DNA of 64,000 nucleotides. It comes from Micavibrio sp. UBA5572 (GTDB taxonomy: Bacteria > Pseudomonadota > Alphaproteobacteria > Micavibrionales > Micavibrionaceae). Below, piece by piece: positions 33,829 to 42,994 of the stretch. The notes under the pieces were generated by a model, which saw only the letters and a list, made by a program, of their open reading frames with translations, did no database searches and was not told the DNA's origin. Within the stretch, counting starts at the first letter, position 1, and the number at the start of each line of letters is the position of its first letter. The DNA lies in contig DIMG01000010.1 of the NCBI GenBank assembly GCA_002425415.1, forward strand, positions 76,023 to 140,022, read 5' to 3'. The translations under genes were made by a program, and so were the position numbers.

Positions 33829-34911
33829 CTAGCCCCAAGGCTTGTCAGGCTTGCCTTTTCGGGGGCGAAATGCCCTTTCCAGTAGCTTATTCTTTACGAG
33901 TCTCTTGTGAATCGGTGCCATGCTGGATGTTTCAATCTCTGGTATTTCCGTATTACTTTGTCGGGCAATAAAACGCAAACGGTTAAACATTCTAGGATGA
34001 GTTGCGAAAAATCCTCCCCTCGGGTTATCAATACATAAAAACATGACATCGCTGGAGATGTGAGGAATGCGAGCGCGGCGGTGAATCCGGATCAAGGCAC
34101 GCATCAGGGCATCAGGGTTTTTTGTTATCTCAACTGCCATCAGGTCTGCCTGATGCTCCCGTTCAAACATAATAAACAACCGAACCAAGGAGATGGCTGT
34201 AAACCCGATCCAGATCGGTAAAAAAATCAAGTTGAGGAAGAACAACTGAACATCTATTGCTATTTTTTCTTTACTCATCCTACTGAAATTTCCGAATTTA
34301 TCGTGCTTGGTGGTTGCATTCGGCAAGGCGGCAAAGATATTGGTGAATATAATGGATAAGCTTATCCAGCGTGTGTCTTCACCTAATATATGGGCGTATT
34401 CATGCGCCAGAACAGCCTCAACCTCATCCCGAGACAAACTCTCCAATAAACCTGTCGTCACATAAATCCGGTCAGTTCCATCTTTCAGTGTGCTGGCAAA
34501 GGCATTCCGTGCAAAGGTTTCGATTACAAAAATCTCGGGCATTGATTTTCCCAACTGGATCGCCAAAGTTTCAACCATATTGTACAAATCAGGATTGTCA
34601 CGCCTTTCAATCTCTTTGGCACGAAAGAGCCCTGCGATAATCTCATCGTGTTGTTTCAGACAGACTACAAACCATATCGCCAAAGCCAAAAGAAGAAAGG
34701 GAAAGATCATCCAGAAAACATTGTCAACGCGCGGTGTAAAGTTCGGGTGGGCGACATAAGCCATTTCGCGACGATTAAAAACTACATAGATGAAATAAAT
34801 TTGCCAATATGCTGCAATGCTGACAATCGGCGGAAATAAAGCCATCAGTACAACAGATTTATTGCGTGCGTTCCATCTAGATGTTGTCAACCCGTTATTG
34901 GATAATGCCAT
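33829..34911 (-). CDS. M48-family membrane metalloprotease (HtpX-like)
   Basis: Two TM segments near the N-terminus (~23-45 and ~68-88) anchor the protein; the catalytic domain follows. The zinc motif HEYAH with downstream EDTRW is at residue ~165, and the third ligand glutamate is likely in FEREHQADLMAVE (~250). Two further hydrophobic segments around 185-235 complete the HtpX-like layout. Such proteases degrade misfolded membrane or periplasmic proteins. It follows the lemA-type gene after 16 bases, a pairing common in proteobacteria. A second M48 gene lies at 59922-61046. Confidence 0.9.
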   Translation of the reverse strand: MALSNNGLTTSRWNARNKSVVLMALFPPIVSIAAYWQIYFIYVVFNRREMAYVAHPNFTPRVDNVFWMIFPFLLLALAIWFVVCLKQHDEIIAGLFRAKEIERRDNPDLYNMVETLAIQLGKSMPEIFVIETFARNAFASTLKDGTDRIYVTTGLLESLSRDEVEAVLAHEYAHILGEDTRWISLSIIFTNIFAALPNATTKHDKFGNFSRMSKEKIAIDVQLFFLNLIFLPIWIGFTAISLVRLFIMFEREHQADLMAVEITKNPDALMRALIRIHRRARIPHISSDVMFLCIDNPRGGFFATHPRMFNRLRFIARQSNTEIPEIETSSMAPIHKRLVKNKLLERAFRPRKGKPDKPWG

Positions 34912-34927
34912 GCCCCCAGCCTTTCAA

Positions 34928-35485
34928 TTACATTTTCAAGCTTGGGGTTGCCTTCACTTCTGCAGCACGATCAGCCTCAATTTCAAAGAAAGGTTCTTCA
35001 AAATACCCGAATAATTTCGCCAGTATATTTCCAGGGAATTGGTGAATCGCCGTATTATATTCTGCGGTTGCCGCATTAAAAAATCGTCTTGCGGCTGCAA
35101 TTTTACTTTCCAGTTCAGAAAGCTCATTTTGCAAATAAAGAAAATTCTGGTCTGCTTTCAATTCAGGATAGTTCTCGACCAAGGCAAAAAGTTGTCGCAA
35201 AACCTTGCCCAGCTGAGCCTCTGCTTGGAATCTCTGTTCACCAACACCATAGGCATCTTTCACGGCGGTACGCGCTTCAATCACTTCCTTAAATACCTTA
35301 TGTTCGTGTCCAGCGTAGCCTTTGACAACTTCGACCATATTCGGGATTGTATTATAACGTTGCTCCAACTGGACATCGATGTCGGCAAATGCGTTGCGTC
35401 GGCGTTGCCGTAACGCTGTAATCCGGTTGTAAACCACGATTACAATCGCCAAGGCTCCAATTACAAATAAAAACCAACTGCCCAC
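34928..35485 (-). CDS. LemA-family protein
   Basis: The 185-residue protein has one N-terminal TM segment (~3-20) and the long helical LemA domain: RRRNAFADIDVQLEQRYNTIPNMVEVVKGYA, a Glu-rich helix, LEQ-like helices with NFLYLQNELSELESKIAAARRFFN, and YNTAIHQFPGNI. LemA proteins are membrane-anchored helical bundles of unclear function, frequently encoded with M48 proteases, as here. The start is a GTG at 35485 behind AGGAAA. The 109 bases to the next gene are AT-rich and show no gene. Confidence 0.93.
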   Translation of the reverse strand: MGSWFLFVIGALAIVIVVYNRITALRQRRRNAFADIDVQLEQRYNTIPNMVEVVKGYAGHEHKVFKEVIEARTAVKDAYGVGEQRFQAEAQLGKVLRQLFALVENYPELKADQNFLYLQNELSELESKIAAARRFFNAATAEYNTAIHQFPGNILAKLFGYFEEPFFEIEADRAAEVKATPSLKM

Positions 35486-35594
35486 TTCTTATTTCCTATA
35501 TAAATATTTTATTTTATATATAATAGTATATTGCTATTTTATAATCATGAGTTTAAGATAGCATTAAAGAGGGAATACTCCTTCTTAGCTTAGC

Positions 35595-36071
35595 TCAGGT
35601 GAGTGCCGATTGATGCTTTGATATGGGGGGGAAGTCCTGATCTTCCCATGGCAGATAGATCCATGTGTCTTGTGTTGATTCTACAACAAAGACATCTGTC
35701 ATTGACTTACCCATCGGCTTGACATGCAAACAGGCATAAGTTGCATCGGGAAGCATGTCCCGAATGATCTTGAAAGTGTTTCCGGTGTCAGAGAGATCGT
35801 CTACAACCAAGCAGCCTTTGCCAGTTCCCAGATCGGTGGGGGCATACAGAATCTTGGCCTGTGTTTGAGACTGGTGGTCATAACTTTTAACACTGATCGT
35901 TTCGATGATCCGTATATCAAGGTCACGGGCAACAAGGCACGCAGGAACCATGCCGCCGCGTGTTACTGCGATAACACGCGTCCATTCCTTACCGCTTTCG
36001 CGGAGTTTGAAGGATAGTGTCTTTGCAAGCACATGGACGTCTTGCCATGAAACGGGTAAATCAATAGGCAT
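35595..36071 (-). CDS. gpt: Xanthine-guanine phosphoribosyltransferase
   Basis: Gpt salvages guanine and xanthine to GMP and XMP with PRPP. The 158-residue protein has the type I PRTase fold: RGGMVPA near residue 40, and the PRPP-binding motif CLVVDDLSDTGNTF with its two adjacent aspartates (~95-108). The C-terminal WIYLPWE, typical of bacterial XGPRT, positions the purine. It stands alone between lemA and the divergent DUF1223 gene, with 106 bases between the divergent starts. Confidence 0.95.
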   Translation of the reverse strand: MPIDLPVSWQDVHVLAKTLSFKLRESGKEWTRVIAVTRGGMVPACLVARDLDIRIIETISVKSYDHQSQTQAKILYAPTDLGTGKGCLVVDDLSDTGNTFKIIRDMLPDATYACLHVKPMGKSMTDVFVVESTQDTWIYLPWEDQDFPPISKHQSALT

Positions 36072-36177
36072 GTTGTTTCTTAATATGCATTCGAAATTCC
36101 TACAAGAGAGAATTGTACTTTGATAATTTGAACTTCGGGGTATGGAAGATTCAGCAATATCCTGATAATCTGATGGA

Positions 36178-37026
36178 ATGAAATTTATTTGCCTTTCTTT
36201 GGCCTTGGCTGGCCTGATCTTTGTTCCGCCCTCCCATTCTCTGGCGGCTAACCCGCCTTCAGCATGGGAAAGTCCAGATGGTCTGGCGGCAGGACGTTTT
36301 TATTTCGGTTATACATGGCCTTTCGAAGGACGTGATTTGAATGCAGAGATCGGTGATACTCCTGTTTTGCTCGAACTTTTCTCAGACCCCGGGTGCATGT
36401 ACTGCCCCCCTGCCGATCAATTCCTGAATGACCTGATAAAAAAAACAAATGTGATTGCCTTATCATGCCACATCAATTCGTTAATGATTGTTCGGGACGA
36501 TCCTTTGACTTTAACACAGTGTCGCGATCGACAGGTTTTTTATTCTGCGATGCTGCGCGAACCACGCATCACGCCACAGATTTTTGTAAATGGCAGAAAT
36601 CCGATTAAAGGGTATCTTCACAAAAAGGTGCTGAAAGAAATTCTAAGGAAAGATGTTCCTCCCCCCCAAAAACTGGACATTGTAGCGGCACCCAATAAAC
36701 TGAAAGGACATGCCCGCCAATACAGTATTCAACTGTCTGCGATGACATTCGGCGCTATCAAAGATTTCAATGATCGTGGCTATGTGACATTGATTGAGTA
36801 TAAAAAGCCTGTGACCACTACGATTTCCACAGGCCCTAACGAAGGGCTTACATCAGAATATCTTCACGTTGTTTCCCGTATCCTGCCTTTGGCCGACTGG
36901 ATGGGCGAAGAAGTGGCTTATAAATTCGAATGGCAGCCAGAAAAAGATTCAGCCGGAGCTGTTATTGTCTTCGAGAGAAAAGATACAGGGCTTTTTGCTC
37001 TAGGCGAAATCAAGCTTACGCATTAG
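36178..37026 (+). CDS. Exported DUF1223 thioredoxin-fold protein
   Basis: A signal peptide (MKFICLSLALAGLIFVPPS) is followed by a thioredoxin-like domain with the DUF1223 signature: VLLELFSDPGCMYCPPADQFL, where CMYC is a CxxC pair, and later REPRITPQIFVNGR. A beta-rich C-terminal part follows. Length (282) is somewhat above the usual ~240-260. The family is exported and conserved in alpha- and gammaproteobacteria, but no activity is proven; the CxxC suggests a thiol-redox role. It converges with the four-paralog operon, its stop lying 33 bases from that operon's end. Confidence 0.88.
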   Translation: MKFICLSLALAGLIFVPPSHSLAANPPSAWESPDGLAAGRFYFGYTWPFEGRDLNAEIGDTPVLLELFSDPGCMYCPPADQFLNDLIKKTNVIALSCHINSLMIVRDDPLTLTQCRDRQVFYSAMLREPRITPQIFVNGRNPIKGYLHKKVLKEILRKDVPPPQKLDIVAAPNKLKGHARQYSIQLSAMTFGAIKDFNDRGYVTLIEYKKPVTTTISTGPNEGLTSEYLHVVSRILPLADWMGEEVAYKFEWQPEKDSAGAVIVFERKDTGLFALGEIKLTH

Positions 37027-37059
37027 AGCTTTATCCATGTGACGCTCGTATGTTAGAGG

Positions 37060-38952
37060 CTACTCGTCAGCCACAGAGCCGTCTTGATTCAATTTTGCAC
37101 CTTTATGACTAACTTTTAATTCCAGCAATCCTGATAAAAGAAGTTCTTTACGCTTTAATGAATCAAGAAGATCCCGTTCCTGCATCAAGCTCACAGCCAT
37201 CATTGCAACTTTTTGACGATCTACGTTCTCTGGGGTGTCGTATAAATTAGCGAAAAAAGCAGGGTCTTGATAAAGTTTCTTGGTTAATACTTCCATTTGA
37301 GCGTAATAGCTTGGCTGATCCCCGATCAGTTTTTTGGATTCTGCCGATGTTAATCCAAGCTTAGTCAGAACTTTTTGCATATAAGAAGATGAGGCTCCAT
37401 TTCCTTTTGATTTCATCGCAACCTGATTTGCAAATGTGTTTCCAACCAATTGGCGAACAGCCAGAATTTGATTCAAGTCCTGAAAATCATCCGTTTTTCT
37501 CTGCTTTTTGAGGCTTTGACCACTTTCCATTCCGTAGTCGGGATCGCGCAGTGACAAATTCTGGAACAGAGCAATCATCATCTCTTCTTGATCCGTGAGT
37601 GTACTGTCACTGTAATTCACATCCAATGTTAAAGGCACGTCAAATACGCGGGTAAAATCTACGTCACGATTGAAAAACAAATCCGGCGTGGATTTTGCAG
37701 AATTGCAATACCCCGCAAGCCCGTTACCGCCATCAACTTCTTCACAATATTTTGTTTTAAAGTCGTTCAGATTTCCTATCATGCCGCGTGACGCTTCACC
37801 GTATAGTGTGTTCTTTGCCTGAGAATTTCGATCAAAGATAATTTCTCCGAAAACTTTCTTGTTCACATCCAGAAGCGTTTCACTGCTTGCAAGAGAACGC
37901 GATAATGTTCCAAATTTACAAATTGTATCACTTGGTTGATAATTATTAAGAGCTCTGGCGTTCAGTTTCCCCAGAAGTGACAATGATGCGTTAGTGCTCC
38001 GGCCATCTATGAACGCTCCGATCATCATGGCTTGGTCAACGATTGCATCGCGCGTCTGATCCGACCATTGTTTTACACCACCAACCCATGTCGAGTCATA
38101 AGTGGCATCAGGGAAGGTTACGGCTTCACTCCGTATTGGTAAATCAACCGAGACGCTGATTTCAGATGTTCCCAAAATCATGTAAGGGGCTGGCGATTTT
38201 TTTACCGGCTCTTTGCTGTTAGGCTGGGTAGAGGGAGGTGTTCCTGTTTTATTTGATTTTTTTTGACCAGCCTTGTTTTGTGACGGTGGAGCATAAATCG
38301 GTTTCTTTGCATCTGGAATAACTTGTTTTTGAGGTTCCGTTATACCGATACTCGAAATTTGAAGTTGCACCGGAGTGACCGGAATCATCATCGATGGGCA
38401 GCACGCTTCGCCAAGATTTATAATGCTAGCCATAATGTTCGAGGTTCCATCAGCCAACTCCAAGGGAGCCGTCATCTGGATTTCAAATTCTCCACCTTGT
38501 CCTGCTATTCCCGATCCTGTTTCTATACCATCCACATTCACCACAACGCTTCCCGCCGGAGAAATCTTCCCCGAAAACGATACCAAGGAGCCGTATGGGT
38601 CAAGATCAATGTCCAAAACAGAGCGTCCCACCACTATCGTTTCGGAACTTTGATCGGGTAGGGCAATTTTCAAGCTAAGTGGAACAAATGAATAATAGCG
38701 GAGTTTGGAAAAAACAAAATTTCCATATTTATCGGCCTGCGTGACAACACTCTGCCCCTTTCCCGAGCTTAACGAAATACTCGAATGCGGGCTAACCCCT
38801 GTTCCCTTAATCTCCAACAATGCTCCTTGATCGTCCGGCACATTGGACGCCAGAGAAGAGGTCGTTCCCATTGACAAAACCAGAGCACCACACAGAAGCG
38901 TCAATAGCCGTGAGCCCATCCATTCATATGTTTTTGCCATGCATGTCATCAT
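37060..38952 (-). CDS. Four-paralog exported family, member 4 (with extra N-terminal beta domain)
   Basis: This 630-residue member is the last gene of the array. After a signal-like segment (~12-36) it has an extra ~170-residue beta-rich region, perhaps two Ig-like or carrier-type modules, that contains an adjacent Cys pair (C184-C185). A Pro/Lys/Ser/Thr-rich linker (~205-257) follows, and then the family core. Core landmarks are MMIGAFIDG (~309), SDTICKFGTLSRSLA (~341), two cysteines flanking an EVDGGNGLAGY segment, NRDVDFTR, SSSYMQKVLTKLGL, and the C-terminal YAQMEVLTKKLYQDPAFFANLYDTPENV block. It follows member 3 after 53 bases. Function is unknown. Confidence 0.8.
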   Translation of the reverse strand: MMTCMAKTYEWMGSRLLTLLCGALVLSMGTTSSLASNVPDDQGALLEIKGTGVSPHSSISLSSGKGQSVVTQADKYGNFVFSKLRYYSFVPLSLKIALPDQSSETIVVGRSVLDIDLDPYGSLVSFSGKISPAGSVVVNVDGIETGSGIAGQGGEFEIQMTAPLELADGTSNIMASIINLGEACCPSMMIPVTPVQLQISSIGITEPQKQVIPDAKKPIYAPPSQNKAGQKKSNKTGTPPSTQPNSKEPVKKSPAPYMILGTSEISVSVDLPIRSEAVTFPDATYDSTWVGGVKQWSDQTRDAIVDQAMMIGAFIDGRSTNASLSLLGKLNARALNNYQPSDTICKFGTLSRSLASSETLLDVNKKVFGEIIFDRNSQAKNTLYGEASRGMIGNLNDFKTKYCEEVDGGNGLAGYCNSAKSTPDLFFNRDVDFTRVFDVPLTLDVNYSDSTLTDQEEMMIALFQNLSLRDPDYGMESGQSLKKQRKTDDFQDLNQILAVRQLVGNTFANQVAMKSKGNGASSSYMQKVLTKLGLTSAESKKLIGDQPSYYAQMEVLTKKLYQDPAFFANLYDTPENVDRQKVAMMAVSLMQERDLLDSLKRKELLLSGLLELKVSHKGAKLNQDGSVADE

Positions 38953-39005
38953 GCGTTTTCTTTCATCTATTTCAATTCAAACCAATTGATTGCCATTATA
39001 CTCTT

Positions 39006-40286
39006 CTATTGGTTCTGTTGGTTTTGCACATCATCCTGATAAGTTGAAATCTCCATTTCAAGAATCGTCGAAAGTAACATTTCGGAGCGTAAAATTGTTT
39101 CAAAAATATCCCTGCGCTGCATCAGGCCAAAAGCCTGTAAGGCAGCATACTGACGTTCAACATTTGCCGGTGTATCCATCAAGTTCGCATAAAAAGCAGG
39201 GTCTTGATAAAGTTTTTTCGTCAGCACTTCCATTTGGGCTTCGTAACTCGGATTATCCCCTAAATATTTCAAAGAATTTGTTGCATCCAGACCCAATTTT
39301 TCTAATACTTTTTGCATATATTTTTTTGATCCTGTCGCTCCGGATGATTTCATCCCGACAATCGCATTGAACGAGTTTTCGGCAACTGACCGTTTCGCCA
39401 CAATTGCGCGTTGATCCAAATATGTTGATCGGTTATCCACATTGTCTTTTGCTTGTAGACCTCCTGGATTCATGCGTTCCAGAACTTCATGGGCATAGAG
39501 GTTGTTCGCCAGAGCAATAACGGATTTTGAATCATCAGTTGCGGCAGCTCCGCTGGAAAAATCAATATTGAGTGTTTTACGAGCATCAACCAATCTTGTA
39601 TAATTCACATCCATATTCTGTGTTTTATCCGATGGCGGAGTACTACAAATTTCTTTCATGGCGCTACCATAGCTATCCGGATCACAGAATGTAGAGGTGA
39701 ATTGTTTATATCTCGCCATCCGGTCTTTTTGAGCCCCCTCTTCGGACGCCATGTTGTCATGACCCAATTGTCTGTTTTGCGAGCGTTCGGATAAAACTAT
39801 CTGGTTTACGCGTCCTTTGCTTTCAGACAGAGCCAAAGATCTACTCAAGGTTCCAAATTTACAGATCGAATCACTAACCGAATAGTCATTTAAAGTTTGC
39901 GCGTTCAATTCCTGAAGAGCACGCAGGCTATTCAATTCGCTTTCTCCATCTAAGAAAGCACCGATCATCATTGCTGCGCCAACAATCGAGTTCCGCGATA
40001 CATCCGTATTGCCTTGCATGGCCGGTTTAAGTTTTGCATCCCACCATTCCGTCGTCATCCAGCTCTTATGAGTATTCATTTCCTGCGTTATATAAGACTG
40101 CCATGTTCCGCAATCCGTGCACGCGCCACATGCCATAGCCGAGTGATACGGCATCATAAGTACGATAAATGCCAATGCAAACGTAAGAACTGTCTTCGCT
40201 TGCGGTTTTTGTCCTATATTTTTCTGTAATGCCATATCATCTCTCTGGCTTTTGTGGGTTTGTTTTGTGTCGTTTGTCCTGTTCAT
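39006..40286 (-). CDS. Four-paralog exported family, member 3
   Basis: The ATG at 40286 lies eight bases after AAGGGAG, which overlaps the stop of member 2, so translation is probably coupled; an ATG at 40235 is an alternative. It encodes 426 residues with a signal segment (~31-51) ending just before the cysteine cluster CGACTDC (53-59). Core landmarks match its neighbours: MMIGAFLDG, SDSICKFGTLSRSLA, a Cys pair bracketing DPDSYGSAMKEI, KKYMQKVLEKLGLD, and YEAQMEVLTKKLYQDPAFYANLMDTPANV, ending in a RSEMLLSTILEME helix. I recognise no known family. Confidence 0.8.
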   Translation of the reverse strand: MNRTNDTKQTHKSQRDDMALQKNIGQKPQAKTVLTFALAFIVLMMPYHSAMACGACTDCGTWQSYITQEMNTHKSWMTTEWWDAKLKPAMQGNTDVSRNSIVGAAMMIGAFLDGESELNSLRALQELNAQTLNDYSVSDSICKFGTLSRSLALSESKGRVNQIVLSERSQNRQLGHDNMASEEGAQKDRMARYKQFTSTFCDPDSYGSAMKEICSTPPSDKTQNMDVNYTRLVDARKTLNIDFSSGAAATDDSKSVIALANNLYAHEVLERMNPGGLQAKDNVDNRSTYLDQRAIVAKRSVAENSFNAIVGMKSSGATGSKKYMQKVLEKLGLDATNSLKYLGDNPSYEAQMEVLTKKLYQDPAFYANLMDTPANVERQYAALQAFGLMQRRDIFETILRSEMLLSTILEMEISTYQDDVQNQQNQ

Positions 40287-40299
40287 CGCCACCACTCCC

Positions 40300-41619
40300 T
40301 TATCGTTGTTTTATTTCAGTCGACAGGTTTGCCTCGACTTTTTCGCCATGCGCTCTATTTTCAAGTTCCAGCAATAAAGCCATCAACATTTCCGATCTGG
40401 ATACAGATTTATATATATCTCTGGTTTGCGCCAAATCCATGGCCTCCAGAGACGCTGAAATTCTTTTGACGTTGGCCTTTGTGTCCATCAAATTCGCGTA
40501 AAAGGCAGGATCCTGATAAAGTCTTTTGGTCAGAATTTCCATTTGTGCATAGTAACTCGGATCTTGCTCTTTATCATACCCAGCCTTTGGTGTTCCCAAA
40601 TATTTTCCATTCAGATATTTAGAGATGTCATCACTTGGCAGACCAAGACGCTCAAGAACTTTTTGCATATAGGCTTTTGATTGGCCACTTCCACCAGACT
40701 TCATTGCCACAATCGCGTTATAGGTATTTTGAGCCGCCGCACGTCTTGCTGTAATCGAGCGAACCAAAGCATAGCGCGCAGCAGATCCTTTTACCTCTGA
40801 AAGAGCGGAGGGGCTTATTCTGTCCGTGTCCTGACGGTGGCCATACAAGAAATTTCCCAACGAAACCACTGCATTTTCATCGCGTGTCAATGTGCTGTCG
40901 GTCAGGTTAATATTGAGAGTTCCCTTTTCTTCTATCGTTCTTGTGAAATCAATATCCCTGTTATATTCAACATCCCGTGGCGCTGTCGGAGACGTCGAAG
41001 CCTTACAAATCGATCCAAGACCTCGGTTGTTGTCGCTTGTATCGCAATAATAGGACACAAACGAGAATAAGCGACTCTGGTTATCCCGTCCTCGTCCCGT
41101 TGAAGCAATATTGAATTGCGTTCCCAGATTTCTGGACAGGCCTATTTCACTCATAATCGTTTGTTGGACGTTCATTTTTGCTTCTGTTGCTGCCAGACTT
41201 CGTGACAATGTTCCGAATTTACAAATCGAATCACTCACGGCATGATCTCTCATTGAATTGGCATTTGCGGATTGCAACTGTGCCAATGCTGCATTTTCTG
41301 TGTACCCATCCAGAAAGGAGCCAACCATCATTGCCGAACCCATCCAAAGATTTCGAACGTCATCGGTCAAAGGCATCGCGCCTTTATCTTCAAACTGATC
41401 CTTATAATAAGAATTCATAACGAAAGTGGAGCGATATTGATCGAATGCGCTTTTTATCATGCTTTTTGTTGACGGTTTTTTACAACAATTCAAAAACCAT
41501 GGGCATATACAGTTACAACATCTGCACCGCGCCGCATAAGCAGAGGTTGAAGAGCTCACTACGAGAGCAAAAGCAAGAATACCTAAAATAAACTGTTTTA
41601 TTTTGACCGGCTTTTTCAT
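40300..41619 (-). CDS. Four-paralog exported family, member 2
   Basis: The 439-residue protein has a textbook signal peptide (ILGILAFALVVSSSTSAYAA). The mature N-terminus is remarkably cysteine-rich: C32, 34, 35, 37, 39, 45 and 46 within 15 residues (RCRCCNCICPWFLNCC). Core landmarks are MMVGSFLDG (~97), SDSICKFGTLSRSLAATEAK (~129), YYCDTSDNNRGLGSICKA, NRDIDFTRTIEEKGTLNINL, YMQKVLERLGL, and the YAQMEILTKRLYQDPAFYANLMDTKANV block. It follows member 1 after one base and precedes member 3 by 13 bases. Disulfides or metal ligands at the N-terminus are possible. No function is known to me. Confidence 0.82.
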   Translation of the reverse strand: MKKPVKIKQFILGILAFALVVSSSTSAYAARCRCCNCICPWFLNCCKKPSTKSMIKSAFDQYRSTFVMNSYYKDQFEDKGAMPLTDDVRNLWMGSAMMVGSFLDGYTENAALAQLQSANANSMRDHAVSDSICKFGTLSRSLAATEAKMNVQQTIMSEIGLSRNLGTQFNIASTGRGRDNQSRLFSFVSYYCDTSDNNRGLGSICKASTSPTAPRDVEYNRDIDFTRTIEEKGTLNINLTDSTLTRDENAVVSLGNFLYGHRQDTDRISPSALSEVKGSAARYALVRSITARRAAAQNTYNAIVAMKSGGSGQSKAYMQKVLERLGLPSDDISKYLNGKYLGTPKAGYDKEQDPSYYAQMEILTKRLYQDPAFYANLMDTKANVKRISASLEAMDLAQTRDIYKSVSRSEMLMALLLELENRAHGEKVEANLSTEIKQR

Positions 41620-41620
41620 C

Positions 41621-42994
41621 CTAATTTTTTATCCCCTTGCCAAAATAGCGATCCTGTTCTTTAAGAACGTAGATCTCCATCAATGTCGAGAGCAACATTT
41701 CTGAACGCTGCAAGCTTTCAAAAATATCACGATCCTGCATCAAGGATATTGCCTTCATTGCCGTTTGCTGACGCCCGACATTATTCGGGGAATCATACAA
41801 ATTGGCGTAAAATTTTGGAGTTTGGTACAAGCGTTTTGCCAAGAAATCCATTTGAGTGTAATAGCTTGGATTTTCGCCCAAGAGTGCTTTCAGATCCTCT
41901 GACGTTGAAAGCCCTAATTCTTTCGCAAGGCTTTCCATGTATTTTTTAGACTCCGATCCACCCTCGGCTTTCATACCAGCCTGAGCAGCGTAGGAGTTCG
42001 CGGCCACGCTTCGCTTGGCAACGAGAGATCTAAAATCAAACAATTTACGAATCTGTTCATCTTTTGCGTTTTGCTTCAAACCAGCAATATCAGACCGCCC
42101 CAGATTGACGGATAAATCATGCGCATAAAGATTTTCACCCAGAGCAATGATATTTTCTTCATCTTTTGTTAGAGTTGCCGCACCCGTTGCAAAGTTTAAT
42201 TCCAACGATTTCGGAACCTGTAAAGTTCTGGTCAGATCAATGTCACGGTTTTGCTGTACATCCGATGTCGCATTACATTTTTCTGCTGCGCCAGCTGTTA
42301 CGCTACCATCCAAACTTCTGTTCAGATCGCTTGCATCACAAAACTTTTCCTGAAATTGTTTCCAACGGCCAATTTTGTCCGCCGATCGTCCGATTGTCGT
42401 TCCGTCCCCTGACGCATCTCCGGCATTCATGTTATCTTTCATCAACTGTCGAGCCTGAATTTGCTCCATCAACCCAATCTGGACAGTTCTGCTTTTATCT
42501 TCACTGAGCGCCAAAGACCTGGTCAATGTTCCGAACCGACAAATCTGGTCGCTGACCTGATGGCTGTTCATGGCTCTGGCATTAAGTTTTTGCAAACTGG
42601 ACAAAGAATTTAATGTGGCTTGTCCGTCTATAAACGCACCAATCATCATTGGATAGGCTACGATTGCATTCCGGTAGTTGTCTGTCATTTCCTGCAAGGC
42701 TGGCTCAACCTTTTTGTCAAACAAATCGCTCACATAGAAGTCATTTTGAAAATCATCCTGCGATGTCCAAAGCCCCGTTCCCGTGAAAATTTCATTCATT
42801 ACCGTGCCGGGACTCACGCAGCAATTACAAATCGGATTGTAATATGGCATGACGTTATAATTTGCGGATGAACGGTTCGAAAAAGACATGGTTAGCAATG
42901 CTGTACTCGCAGCCAAAAGAACCGTTTTTTGCAAAACCGCTTTAACTCCTGACGCAATTCCCATCGACGAAAGTCTGGAAAAATAAGATTTCAT
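41621..42994 (-). CDS. Four-paralog exported family, member 1
   Basis: The ATG at 42994 gives 457 residues with a signal segment (VLQKTVLLAASTALLTMSFS) and a Cys cluster CNCC at 56-59 of the precursor. A longer frame from 43060 lacks ribosome-binding support. Core landmarks are MMIGAFIDG (116-124), ICRFGTLTRSLA (151-162), KFCDASDLNRSLDG with a partner Cys ~17 residues later, NRDIDLTRT, KKYMESLAKELGL, and YTQMDFLAKRLYQTPKFYANLYDSPNNV, ending in a RSEMLLSTLMEI helix. It is the first gene of the array and lies 99 bases after polA on the same strand, with no strong terminator between. Confidence 0.8.
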   Translation of the reverse strand: MKSYFSRLSSMGIASGVKAVLQKTVLLAASTALLTMSFSNRSSANYNVMPYYNPICNCCVSPGTVMNEIFTGTGLWTSQDDFQNDFYVSDLFDKKVEPALQEMTDNYRNAIVAYPMMIGAFIDGQATLNSLSSLQKLNARAMNSHQVSDQICRFGTLTRSLALSEDKSRTVQIGLMEQIQARQLMKDNMNAGDASGDGTTIGRSADKIGRWKQFQEKFCDASDLNRSLDGSVTAGAAEKCNATSDVQQNRDIDLTRTLQVPKSLELNFATGAATLTKDEENIIALGENLYAHDLSVNLGRSDIAGLKQNAKDEQIRKLFDFRSLVAKRSVAANSYAAQAGMKAEGGSESKKYMESLAKELGLSTSEDLKALLGENPSYYTQMDFLAKRLYQTPKFYANLYDSPNNVGRQQTAMKAISLMQDRDIFESLQRSEMLLSTLMEIYVLKEQDRYFGKGIKN

